NCBI GenBank assembly: GCA_011800805.1
Contig: MPNW01000047.1
Coordinates: 182,735 to 246,734 of the forward strand
Length of the DNA: 64,000 bases
From: Hirudo medicinalis
Lineage: Eukaryota; Annelida; Clitellata; Hirudinida; Hirudinidae
Direction: 5' to 3'
Shown: one piece after another, positions 1-14,800 of the stretch
Numbering within the stretch: position 1 is the stretch's first letter
Layout of the letters: each line of letters begins with the position of its first letter
Notes under the pieces: model-generated
What the model was told of the DNA's origin: nothing
The model's input: the letters and a program-made list of their open reading frames with translations, nothing else
Databases searched by the model: none
Position numbers and translations under genes: made by a program

Positions 1-352
1 TGAATTCTGGCCGGTCAGGGAGAATATCCAAAATGCGCACTTTCCGCCCAACACATTGGTCGACCTTAAGTAAATGTAAAATCAACTGTCATTGTTCACA
101 AGCTTTCTATCTCAGAGTTGCAAGCTCAGATTCAATTAATTTCATCTTAATCTGATCATTTCGTTTGAATAACTCCAAACGTGAAAAGTTAGATGACGAC
201 TGAATTGAACAATATAATATAATTATCATACTAAATGTTTAAGACAAAGTTTGGAAAATGAGAATTTTTGTTATTGGTCTGTTAGTTGATTATTAGTCCG
301 CCTTAAGTGACTCCAGTAGCTCGAAGATGTCAGATGTCGAAGTAGAGATTAT
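1..352. other. Left-edge non-coding stretch
   Basis: AT-rich sequence downstream of the TFIIE beta stop codon. I see no open frame, RNA gene or repeat that I can support. It should contain the cleavage site of the minus-strand GTF2E2 transcript, whose only obvious AATAAA overlaps the stop codon. Confidence 0.5.
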
Positions 353-357
353 TTATT
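352..357 (-). promoter_or_regulatory. AATAAA poly(A) signal overlapping the GTF2E2 stop codon
   Basis: Read on the minus strand, the last codons are GAT AAG GAA TAA ATA, so the stop TAA sits inside an AATAAA hexamer. If used, the 3' UTR would be only about 10-30 bases. Use of the signal is inferred. Confidence 0.4.
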
Positions 358-2196
358 CCTTATCGTAATCGATAATGTCTCCAGCCACGTGTGCATTGTG
401 CTTCAGCTCTTTGGGCTTCTTGGAATTCCTCTTGCTCTTGGTCTTTGTTTTTGGAGCCTAAAATTGATTTCAATTTATTTAGTTCTAGGATAGCAGATGA
501 GTATAAAAACAATACCAAAATCAAGATCGCATTGGTTTTGTAGCAGTATATATGGTAATTAATTAATAAGCAACAAACCCTAAAATGGTTGCTCTCTGAA
601 GTCCCAAAGGAGTGGATGTTGTGCTGTTGCAAAAACTCTGATATTTTTGCTTCACTCAGTCCCTCAACAGATGAACTCCTCCAGAACTTTTTGAAGCTCT
701 CTGTAGATTATGAACAGCAACTGAGAATCTCTTAAAAGTCATTGTTATTGATTACCTTCATCCACCTGTGTTGCCATGCCAACAACCTTGCTGAAAATGA
801 ATTCCTTTTTATCCGGCCTTGTTATGATGACTATCGAGTCACGAAGACCCTGTATTGGGATGTTCACATTGAAATGACTCGAATCTTCTCACACATTACA
901 TTACATCACGTGTCGACAAACCTGCAAGACTCTCCTGCAGTTTGGAAGTGATTCCTCAATCGACTCCAGGGAAATAGCCCCAATCTCATCTGAGAATTGC
1001 CTTTGGAGTAGACTGTTTAAGCCATGCATTCCTCTGATTTTATATTCTGGCTTGTAGATGTAATGCTTCCCCTCAATTACTTCTACTTTAACATTGTTCT
1101 GTAGAGCCTGTTCACATGCATTAATGAATATTACCATTGAAACAACTTGATATGGATGTGTCCAATAAGAATTCACCTCAGTATCGAGCCAGTGTTTAAT
1201 TCTTGCAGAAACATCATATTGCTTTGTTTCTTCCAAAACCTCTTCAAGGTTCAAGGGGTGTGTGTAACCTTTTTGATGACGGTGCTTCAAATATATTTGT
1301 CGGTTACATAGGAATGTGTGGTAGAATGCCACAAATTAATCTCACCTTCAGATGGTTGACAATTTTTGCTAGCACAGCAAAGGCATTACTGGAACTTCCA
1401 CTAACGGATGCATAATTATCTGAGTACATTAGGAGTTAATTAGTGGGATAATTATTAATAATTACATAATTATGCATTAGGAGTTTGTTATTCAATTTCA
1501 ACACATGCCATTTTCAATATTTAGTTATTGTGAAATGACAAGAACGGTCAGAATTTAAAATTCTTAGCCATTTAAAAATTAATATTAATTAAATATCTTT
1601 CTCTCTCATGAATTTAGAAAGGGTACTTTCAGTAAGTAAATTTAGTAATAGCCAAATGTAATGCAAACATAAAGCAAACTTTATGATTGCCACAATGTTG
1701 AGTTTTCAGTAATGGTAAAAATTCTATGCACTCAAAAACTGGTAACAACATCGATAATGGTGGAAAAATTAAATGTTAAAAGTCTAGTCCATGTAAAATA
1801 TCTTCCTATTCCCTTAAGCCTTTTTATTCGTCCAATGTCCTATATTAATCTTCATAAAATTTGTAGTAGATAAAAGGTTCATCATACAAAACATAAATTA
1901 ACTAATGCTCATCACATAAGATTAAACATTTGTTCAATTGGGTTTTTTTTTATTGAATATGATGTCATGTAGTTTTTAACATTTTTGTTCCACTACGATT
2001 ACATAAACATACAAATTTAAAGAAATCATATACCTTTGGTCAGGGGGTCCACCCTAAGTCTTTTTGGTTTAGAAATTTGCGTGTCCGTGACGGCTTCACT
2101 GTTCCTTTTTCTCGAGTCTGCTATTTCGGCAGTGACAGTAGAACTCGCGGACAAGCGCTTTTTAAAATCATCCAGTTCCTTTCGAAAAGAAGTCAT
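353..2196 (-). CDS. GTF2E2: General transcription factor IIE subunit 2 (TFIIE beta)
   Basis: TFIIE beta pairs with TFIIE alpha in the RNA polymerase II pre-initiation complex and helps recruit and stimulate TFIIH. Seven exons read on the minus strand: 2196-2034, 1419-1346, 1284-1177, 1107-922, 849-787, about 730-579 and 457-353. Phases match at every junction. The protein starts MTSFRKELDDFKKRLS, followed by a Ser/Lys-rich tail. The winged-helix core includes AFAVLAKIVNHLK, HRHQKGYTHPLNLEEVLEET and VEVIEGKHYIYKPEYKIRG. Next comes ITRPDKKEFIF, then FKKFWRSSSVEGLSEAKISE, and a basic C-terminus ending DIIDYDKE. About 283 aa, against 291 in human. The start of exon 6 is ambiguous. Using the acceptor at 731-732 requires one extra base near 706-709 to stay in frame (restoring an RFSV block). 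The acceptor at 699-700 keeps frame but drops that block. It is head-to-head with CARM1 across 3.8 kb. Confidence 0.9.
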
Positions 2197-2683
2197 AATG
2201 GTACGGTATTTGCCCCAATATCCAATTTCTATATCGAACGCGGCTGTCACTAAACCAAGTCAGATCAGTAATCCATAGATGGTTTTACTTACTTGATTGT
2301 TTATTCGAATTTACTCAAATGTTAACGTTATGATATAACGTAGTTTTAAAATTGTGAACCATATTAATCCGCATTTAATACAAACAAAATCACATGTAAT
2401 AAACTTGAAAAGCCCAGCATTATCAATCTAAACCATCTTGTGTAATCAGAGTATAAATTAAATAGCTCTTGATACATCCTAAATATGCATAAAATTGTTT
2501 TTAGGTACAATGGTAAAATTAAATAAATCAAATTGCAGCCTCAAGAGATAATACTTAAGTCTTAATTTTTATATTGTCTTAAGCGCGAGTGTCAGTAGTA
2601 CTAGTAGTAGTACTATTTTATTAATGATCTTAGCATAACTTGATGAATAGGACAACTAGCGTCAGGGTCGTAGGCCATCTTAT

Positions 2684-3367
2684 ATAAGGGGTTGTCCATG
2701 AATGAAGAACAAGCAATCTTGGCTATTTTTAATTCCACCCTCCCCATTGTCACGTTTCGTCACAAAAAACTATACCCCACTAAGTGACAGAGCTTTGACC
2801 CCCTTCAAAAAAGAAAGGCACAGTAACAAATTATTTTTCAAAAAATGCATAAGATAATTAAATTAATGTCTCTAATAATTAACAACATGGACAAAAATGC
2901 AAATAATACATATAATTAATGTCTTTAATAAGAAAATATGTTTAGTGCGTTAGTAATGTAATGTAAAGTTTTATTGTTCCCGATTCTCCCAAAGCGATGA
3001 TAAATGTTCATTCACGAATAAATGGGCAGAGCATGATTTTTTTTCCTGGTGGTATTATTGTTTCAGTTAGTTCATCAATCCACTCTGCACATTCTCCATT
3101 TTCTCCATTCGGCATTATTGCCATAATTCATCCTATCCGACGAGATGCAATTCTCCCTGGCCTGATATGTTTGGGCAAAGAAATTGCTTCCTGCTTATGT
3201 CACAATACTCTTTTGACAAGATAGTTTCTTCTGGTTATATTTTTGTTCAAAAAATCTTCAATTGATGTGACGTCACTTTTTTTTTTGTTCTCTCCCCTCA
3301 TCACATGTCATCGCAAATGTTTGAGCCATCCCTAAATGCGTGACGTCATTTATGGATGGCCCCTAAT
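2684..3367. mobile_element. MITE-like element with GGGGCC-type terminal inverted repeats
   Basis: The left end reads AAGGGGTTGTCCATGAATGA. The right end, reverse-complemented, reads TTAGGGGCCATCCATAAATG. These are imperfect inverted repeats of about 20 bp. The right end is itself a hairpin: GCCATCCCTAAATGC is followed by its near complement ATTTATGGATGGC around a TGACGTCA core. An end of the same family, GGGGCCGTCCATAAATTA, recurs at 21359. The interior has no intact transposase, so this is probably a non-autonomous copy. I cannot assign the superfamily or the target-site duplication. Confidence 0.55.
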
Positions 3368-5304
3368 GAATTTTTCAATAATAATTTGGCACAAAAATAT
3401 TAGAATAAAAGTACAGATAATTGTATTAATACTTATAAGATATTATTACTAAGGTATTTATAAAACATTAAAAGGTTTTGTAGATAACAAAAAATATCAT
3501 CAATGGCCAGAGTGTTCTTAAAATATGTTTAAAACCCCTCCGGTTTTAAAGATTTAGGGCTAAAATTTGACATCTTTCATGTAATTTCCAGTGTTAAAAG
3601 CCTACTATGTGACCTCCAGCCGATCGTTAAATATCTCTCGAAACCCAACCAATTTCAAATTAAACTGCGTCGGGAGAATCACAAGACATTCTACATTATG
3701 ATGAATTTTGTCGATTTACTAATTATGTCCCTTATTTACCATATATCTTTAACCATATATTTGATCGTAAATCGCAGGAAATCCCTACATTCTAACTTTC
3801 ATATTTATTACAGACTTTATGATAAGCACACAATAAGCGGATTTAGCCTCGAACCTCCCAAATCACTGATGTGTTTAACTTATACGGCCATATGGGGGTA
3901 GGTTGCAACGATACTGAAACTGTATGTGTGGTTTGTTTAATTAACTATTAACTATTTACTTTAGATTTTTAGGAAATAAGCTATATATTTTGAAGTAATT
4001 TTCAATTTTTGAAGATGTTCGATTTGGTTTAATTAAACACATTCAATTGTAATAAAAAGGAAAAATCATTTAAATTTTAAATTTGAGAATATGCATTTCA
4101 AGCTTTCAAATTATAACTTTCATATTATAAGAAAATTTAATATTAGGTTTTTCTAATTTAATGGTTTCTGCTTGCTGACTCGCTTAGTTCCAGTTGCATT
4201 CAATGGGCTAGACATTTTTTGTCATTATATCACTGGAACTGGCTATGATTTTGCATTAAAACTTGTGGCTCTGGCCGAGGTCGTGGCTTCTGATGTTATT
4301 ATAGAGAGTACTGGATTTCGCAAAATAAAACCAGAAAGCTAATCTTCATCAGCAAGATTCAGCCATTGATGAAGAAATTTCACATTAAATCTAGCAGCAC
4401 AATGATGAGTAAGCGAGCACTCGTGCATCTTCATATCTACATATCACCAGCAGTTGCTAAATAAATGTATTTGGCAATCAATTTTTCTTGTTCATCAGCA
4501 AAAGGTTTTCGATTTGATTTATTGCCAGAAGTTGGCATCACTGCATTAACTTCACGAGCCACTTTAACCTTTTAAATATATCGACATGTTGTTGAATAGT
4601 GAATCTTGTAATTTTCTGCAGTCTGTCTCAGACTACTTTACAGATCTATTATTAATAACTGATGTTGCTGCTTCTAACATTATTGCTTACCAAATCTCTT
4701 TCAGTAGTTCTTTTGTAATTTCTCATGCTAAGGGTTAAAATAAACTAAAAATTTAAAATAAAAATAGCTAATTTACAAAAACTCGTTTTCAAATAAAAAT
4801 ATTTTTATCCAAATATGTGACCAATTTACTGAAAAAAACGCTCAAGATTTGATATAAAATTGAACAGGGTTACAATGTGTTGCAACCATTGCAATCAACT
4901 CTGTTTAAAATGGTGCAACCAGCCCCGGAGCCATCAATTGACTTTTTGATGTAAAATTTCTTTGATCACGTTGAGTTGCAATAAAACAACAAGACGCATT
5001 TTCAAGTTAAATTTCATATCCAATTTATGGCAACAATAAATATTAAATTAAATCAAAATAGTTCGTTAAATTAAGAAGTTATAAAAAACACAAATATTTA
5101 CTTTTTATTTCCGAAAACAAAAAAATCGTCTGTCAAAAACAAATTTTATACTTCCACCAAACAAATTAGTTGTGTGTAGACATAAAAACAATTCTTTACG
5201 AGTTAGGATAGTTAGTTTATTTTGAGCTAAAACTGTATAACGCTTATAAGCTGCTTCAACCTACCCCTATTGCATTTAACCCCGGTTTCCCCACAAGAAC
5301 CACA

Positions 5305-5480
5305 TTATAATACTTGCACCAAATTATAAAGCTATGTAAATGATATTTTGGTTTAATATTTTAGTAAATTTTCTAAATGGCCGACATGTGGGGTGCAGGA
5401 TGGCTCAGAGGGCAGCGACAGTTAAAGCTACATTGTCAAGTTCGCAATCCAGCTTGCACCATCACAAAGCTATGTAAATG
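5305..5480 (+). repeat. tRNA-derived SINE fragments (two pieces)
   Basis: At 5400-5475 a pol-III-like A box (TGGCTCAGAGGG) is followed by a B-box-like AGTTCGCAATCC. A tail AAAGCTATGTAAATG then follows CTTGCACCA. The same tail, CTTGCACCA then AAAGCTATGTAAATG, also occurs at about 5316-5342 without a head. Related copies lie at 44.4, 49.5 and 53.1 kb inside the NCOA gene. Confidence 0.55.
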
Positions 5481-5959
5481 GTATCGGCTGCAAAATGATC
5501 GAAAATAAACTTCCAATAATATTGAAATGCTTTCAAGTTATTTTAAAATGTTCTTTCAAACAAAATAAGAATTTTTCTGTCTCTTTATTTGGATTGTAAG
5601 TAATCAATATACAATGAAGGCAAAAAATCAACATAACCCAAAAAAAACAGTCCAAAGGAAATTTGCTAAGTTGGCTGCCTTCTAATTTAAGAATTAAGTG
5701 AAATCATTAAAATAAACCAACTTTGCATGACAATTGATCATTTTTATTTTAGTATTTACAAAGCAACTTTATATGCAAAATTATTTTTCGATATACATTA
5801 TTTTTCAAATGTAAATAAGATGATAAAATTTTTAAAATATTTTGTGTTGTATATAAATATATATATATAGTTTCATACCATCACATATTTGAACAAGAGA
5901 AGCACGCTGTATTAGTGCTTTTGTTGTCTATCCTGGGGAAAGCTTGTTTTTTTTCAAAG

Positions 5960-8851
<2,892 letters not shown>

Positions 8852-11800
8852 AAATCATGATTCTAAGACCAACTTGATCTTCTTGTCATTGAGTTCTCCA
8901 TGTGACTCTAGCATATTTTTGTGACAATTTTATTGATGCCATTCTATGTGCTGTAAACTGTTTAGATCCTAGCAGGATGATGTGGTTTTGTTCAGGAAGT
9001 TTTGTTGTGGAAGACGATTCAGGATCAAGGAACTATGTTTTTGCTTTTATACAGCTACTGTGCATGGCCATGAATCCATGATCTAAGTGTTTTGGTTCTT
9101 GTTACAGTGCATTTAAAAATGTTGCATAAACCCCTTGATTTTAGTGAAACTCCAAATATTAATCTGATCAATGCCTGATTGGGAACCAGACATGGTAGTT
9201 GTGACTTCAGGGTGATGCACCAAAGTTTGCTAATTAATCTGAATGCCCCATTTGAGCAATTTTAAATTTGCATTAGAAAAGTTAAATGCATAGCTAAATT
9301 AATAAGCAACTAACTTACAAATACCACTCGAATAACTTTCCTGCTCAATGATATTTGCTCTGGGCAGGATGTCTGTATATTTGGCAGATTGGGGTGTTTC
9401 TAAGTATTCTGCTACCTGGCCATTCCATGCTTTCATAATGATATCTTCCAGCTATTATTTTTTGAGTATGGCTTACCCATACATTTTCATTTAAGTTCAG
9501 GTCAGCATTTGGTCTTGATTTTTTTAGCTAAAAAAGTTCTGTGCAAATTGGACATGTGCCATCTCGCAACTAATCAAGGATTCCTCAGATTCCTGCGACG
9601 ATTCAATGTTTTGATATATTTCCAAAATTTTCCTGTTAGAATTGTCTCTTGAAAAAAATGTCACCATAGACCAAAATCAAATAAACGTCTTTTGTTGCCT
9701 GCTGGAACACTAATGCTTTTCTTCATTGATAGCCTTGATATCCATTAAGATTTAAATATTTTAGTCCAAACCGGATCTAAAATTAACCATTTGGCTGGAA
9801 GATGCACTTTTTCAAGATCTACCTTATGATAGTCTTAGACCTAAACGTTCAAGTAATTGTGGATATACTACTTGAAAACATTTGATTTAAAACTTGTTTT
9901 AAGTTTATTTGCTGAAAAGTCTTCTAGGAACACTTCACAAGTTTTTTTTGCACCTATGGTGTGAATTTTTGAGACTTCTCATGCAATTTGTTCCGTAGCA
10001 TCATGAGTCCCGTAAAACCCAGTAAATTTAATAAACGAGCAATCTTTTTAAGCATAATATTTACAGTTTTTCTGGTTAAAGTTGTCCGTTCTATTCAGAA
10101 ACATCCCAGCTGTCTTTAAAATACATTGTTTAAATAGTTTTTAGTAGCTGATGATATGTTCGTTTAATGAAACTTGAATAATTTTACAAATGGATCATTG
10201 GAAATAGCAAAATAACTTTATCACAGTGCATAATTATATCTAATTTGCAAGCTAATTTTGTTTGCTAATTTAAAAAGATATTTGGCATCAGCATAAGTTG
10301 CATGTTCATTCTAAGTATGGCTTCGATCAGTTTAATATTTTACGTGTGAAGCGATCATTCTATATCTGTCGATCTATCTATTTATAGATCTTTACCATCT
10401 TATACGTCTTTACCTATGTCCATAACATTTCAGTTTTCCCAGGGGGAAGTCTTGCACGACTAGATGAGATAAACTTTATTTTGTTTCTCGTCTAAAGTCG
10501 GCATGGCATCAAGAACCAGGGGTAATTGGAGGTTTGGATCGACGTAGAGGCAGAGAACCTTTATATTCAGATACCTTAAATCTATTCTAACCATTTAATA
10601 CCATTGCACTTAAGGCAATTAAACTACTTTTAATGTTTATAGCCTAACATCAAATAATAAATTACATTATTACATTTAGAAATTAAACTAAAATAGCATC
10701 ATTCGACACTCAACTTCCCTAAAGCCCTTCCATTGGTTTACAATATGGTTCAGCATTAAGTGTATAAAGCCCTATACAAATTCAATTTTCAAATATTCCT
10801 TTATTTCAAGCAAAACTTGTAGAAAGTTGATTTAGTTAATGTCTCGCTGCTTTTGTGCAGCTCTTTTGTCGATATTCTACTTTTATAAGTTCCTTACTGG
10901 ATAACCTATCAAAATGTAATGGGTTGCGCATCTAACAATGAAAAAACAATTTGTTGTTGGGGTTATAGCGAGATTGTCGGCGAGAAAGTACCAAATTTGC
11001 ACGGTGCGGGATGTAAACCTCGCAACTGCCGTCATCAAGCCGTAGTAGATCGATAAGTTCTGAGCAAGCTGGTAAACATCCTAGCGTCGGGGCCGTGTGA
11101 TTATGGTGGAGCTGTGTTATGGGGAAAATCCTCAATTAAAAAATCTGACATTTAAACATTTTGCGAGAAAATCTAATAAGATTGAAGCGGTCAGTGAATG
11201 CATGTATAATCTTTTGTTGTTTAGTTGCAGAGCTCCAGACTGTTTGACAAGCAAGGTTAATGTCTTCAGTTTTTTAAAATTATATTTATTTTAACTAGTC
11301 GCGAACTTGGACTTGCCAATTAAATCTCTTTATTTGACCATTTATGTGTTTATTTGTGGCATATATTTTGTGAAAAATTGAGCTTCAAATCATTCACCAA
11401 ACAATCAGTTTTTATTTATGTATTCATAAATAACGGTAGATTTAACATTTTTGCTCATGTATTATTTTGTTGTATATTTCTTGGGTCTGTCAGTTCTACT
11501 AAGAAAGCAACAAATATTAAAATAATTTCTTACAATTTGTATGGCTAATGCTAACTAAGCTTAGTAATTTAAATGTCATATTTGTGCTTTGCTGTAAGAT
11601 TGTGCTGCATATAGTTATATATATAGTTTTATATATATATATATATATATATGCATATATGCATATAGTTAATGCAGTGCTTTAAAGCATTTAAACTCAT
11701 TTAAAACTGCTGTGCTGAAATTTTTGTTTAATCTGAAGTATTAGGTCTTAATTCCAAAAATTCCATTACTTTAGAAACATAAAGTCCTAAGAGACCTCTC

Positions 11801-11878
11801 AAATGCTTTTCTCTAGATATTGTTTTAAATATATGGTGTTTCATTTTGCTTTTTCTCTTGTAGAATTGATTATTCACT
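8852..11878. other. CARM1 3' flank and IQSEC 5' region
   Basis: No recognisable coding sequence in 3 kb. A less AT-rich block at about 10930-11110 with several CpGs could be the IQSEC promoter or a non-coding first exon. A TTTTCTCTTGTAG acceptor just before 11860 shows that the IQSEC coding exon is preceded by an intron. A TA-repeat lies at 11608-11668. The rest is AT-rich and featureless to me. Confidence 0.45.
11608..11668. repeat. (TA)n microsatellite
   Basis: An alternating TA tract with a few GC interruptions, directly upstream of the IQSEC coding exon. Confidence 0.85.
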
Positions 11879-14800
11879 ATGCACCAACCTCAGCATACTG
11901 GATCACAAAGGCCTCTACCAAAAGTAACTCCTCAGCAGCATGCCAAGACACCCTGCATTCACAGTCATCATCACGAAAAACATTGCAAAATGATTGGTCA
12001 CCATCAGCATTCTCCTACACAGTGTAACTATGCAGCCTGGCAGGATGGTGGTCGTTTATTTTATAATGCTAAAATGCAGCAATGTCCATGCTACATGCCT
12101 AATGAGTACCATCAAGTTGTCCAAGACTATATTCCTTATCATCCAAATTCTGCATTTGTTACAGTTAATTCTCATCAAAAAAGAATTCAAATTTCAAATG
12201 AAAGTGCATCAAACATAATTTCACACAAAACCCAATGTCAGACTCATCTTGCCGACCCAAGTCCTAACCTCTATCATCAGATTTCTCACAACCAGCCTCC
12301 ATTACATTTCCACCAAATTAGTTCACATAATTTGCAGCAATATCATTTTCATGCTCACAATATGGATAAATCTTCACATAATTCTCAAGCTCTTCAGAAG
12401 CACAATGTGACTTGTTCCTGTCGTGCCAGAGCCTCTCGTCATTTGCTACATCAGCAGATATCTCTACAAGCAAGTACTCATTATCAACAGTATCATTATC
12501 GACTCCATCAAAAGAGACCGATGGATGAGGGTGAAAAACTAAAAAGGTCAAGAGATGGGTGGGATTATGAACTCTCCCAGGATTTGCAGGCCAAGCAGGT
12601 TGAAATGCTCAAGAGGAAGTACGGTGGCGAAGCAGGGCCAGTCGTGCTGCTCGGATCATACAGCAGGCTTATAGGAGGTATTCTCTTGACAAAAATTTTG
12701 CAAAACTAAAACTGGAAGTCGATAAAAGGAGACTATCGAGACGTTTCAATGAAGCAGGACGAAGCAAAACCATTTGGATGGATGCTTGTCCAACCGCACC
12801 TCTCTACCCTAATTACTTATCCTCAAATGCTAAAATGAAAGTTCGAGTACAGCAGGGATATGGAGACTTAAATAAGGAGGACATTCAGTGGAATCAGCAT
12901 AACCTCCATCCAATGCAGCAGCATGCACCCAATGCAGTTGTCGACACATTGGAAGAGAGAATGCTCAGAAGGGAGGATAGGGTGCCAGGCAACCAAGATG
13001 TGAGGAATTTGGATGAGTGCAATGCCGCAAAGAGAAGCGATGCCAGAGTTATACCGAGTCAGCATCAGATGCACCTTTCAGAGCATTCCGGTATACCCAA
13101 AGGGATGTTTTGCATTCCTTCTAGAAATTATGAGCCACAGACAAATGAGGTTTACTCGGATCCCATGGTCCTTGATAACGTCGACTTCGACAACGAACTT
13201 GTAGCCGAGTTACCCCCCGTTGAAGATGTTTTGGATGACGAAATGTTTGACGCCCCTGCCGATTTCGTACCCGAAGAGTTTCCCAAGACGAATGAGTCCA
13301 TTTTTAGATCACTGTCATCACATGATCAACAAGTACAGAATATCACTTCATGCCAACGACCATCACAGAATGATTCTGATGGAGCATCTTCCCCCCACAG
13401 GAATTTAAGGACTTGGAACAGTTTGGGACGAGGTGATGTGATTAATGTGAAAGGTGGAAACGAACTGAAATCATACAGTTCTCCCGTGTGGAAAAGAAAG
13501 CTGGTAACAGCAGATGTAGGTAATGAAGACTATAATTCGAGCCACTGCAGAGTCATCGAGCCGCCATTAGTAGCTCAAGAGTCGCATCCTACATTTGCTC
13601 CGCCTCAGCCAAAAATTGATGCCCCTCACCACTCTCAACATTCCAGTCTTTCTGGTAGGCCGAGAGTGACTGACAAGCAGAGGAAACGAACGTATCGGAT
13701 CGGTCTCAATTTGTTCAACAAGTCAGCACGTTGTTCTAACTTGCCAAGCATTGCATAATTTAAACTTTTAATCATGATTTTCATTCAAATTATAAGTGTT
13801 GAAATTACAAAGATGCATTTGAATATTGCATATAATTTTTACATTTTATTTTAATTAAATGTTTGCAGAAAACCTGAAAAGGGAATATGCTACCTCATCG
13901 AAAGACATTTTCTCGACAATCGTCCCAGTGCCGTGGCTAGATTTTTGATCGCCCGCAAAGGATTGAGCAAGCAGATGATAGGGGAGTATTTGGGGAACTT
14001 GCAGAAGCACTTCAACATGGAGGTTTTGAGGTAATAATTGTGTGAGAATATTGGTTTTGTTGCAACACTGCAATCAATTAATATAGTAATTGAAACCTGG
14101 CATATATCACATGTCAAACTAGTCGATCGACAACTTTGATGCGTAGTTATGATAACTACTTTAACTCGAATTGAAAATATCATGGATAAATCATTAGACA
14201 TTCTAATCAAGATAAATAACTTGTCATTAAAAGCATTATGCATGTGATTCTTTACTTTATGTAGATGCTTTGCTGAGGAAATTGATCTATCAGGACTGCA
14301 AATTGATGTTGCTTTGAGAAAATTTCAATCATTTTTTCGAATGCCTGTGAGTTGTTCTGGTTTTGAGGTGTTTGCAGATGTTGACTATTAATTGCGTTTC
14401 AAAAGCTTAACTCGGTAATCACGACCAAGATAAGAAAGGATGACGATCATCACCGGTAGATAGATGCATAAGTGCATTTACATTTTGAACCATTGCCACT
14501 GCCTCTTTGAAACACTTATTAAAATGGAGTTAATATGAATTATCATGGATGTTAATGCTTTTCTCTGTGATTTACAAACTTTATAATGCCAGACGGCCAA
14601 ATTAATGTGGTGCTTCTGATTTTATTTTAATCTGTTGTAAGGCATCTAACATTCTCCCTTCTGATGAAAATGACGTTTAATTTGTGAATATATACAATTA
14701 ATTCACAGAGCAAACATTTTTTAACAGTTTTAACTTGCTTTAATAATAATGTATTGTGTTGAAATATCCAGGGTGAAGCTCAAAAAATTGAAAGGTTGAT

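Larger units (their letters stand above)
2197..5959. other. Intergenic spacer between divergent GTF2E2 and CARM1
   Basis: This 3.8 kb AT-rich spacer should hold both promoters. It contains a TIR-bounded element at 2684-3367 and tRNA-derived SINE pieces near 5300-5475. The remaining short open frames have no recognisable protein features, and I see no further gene. Confidence 0.5.

Noticed and set aside
901..1332. A single 143-codon minus-strand gene
   Set aside because: It is two TFIIE beta exons read through the intron between them (1108-1176).
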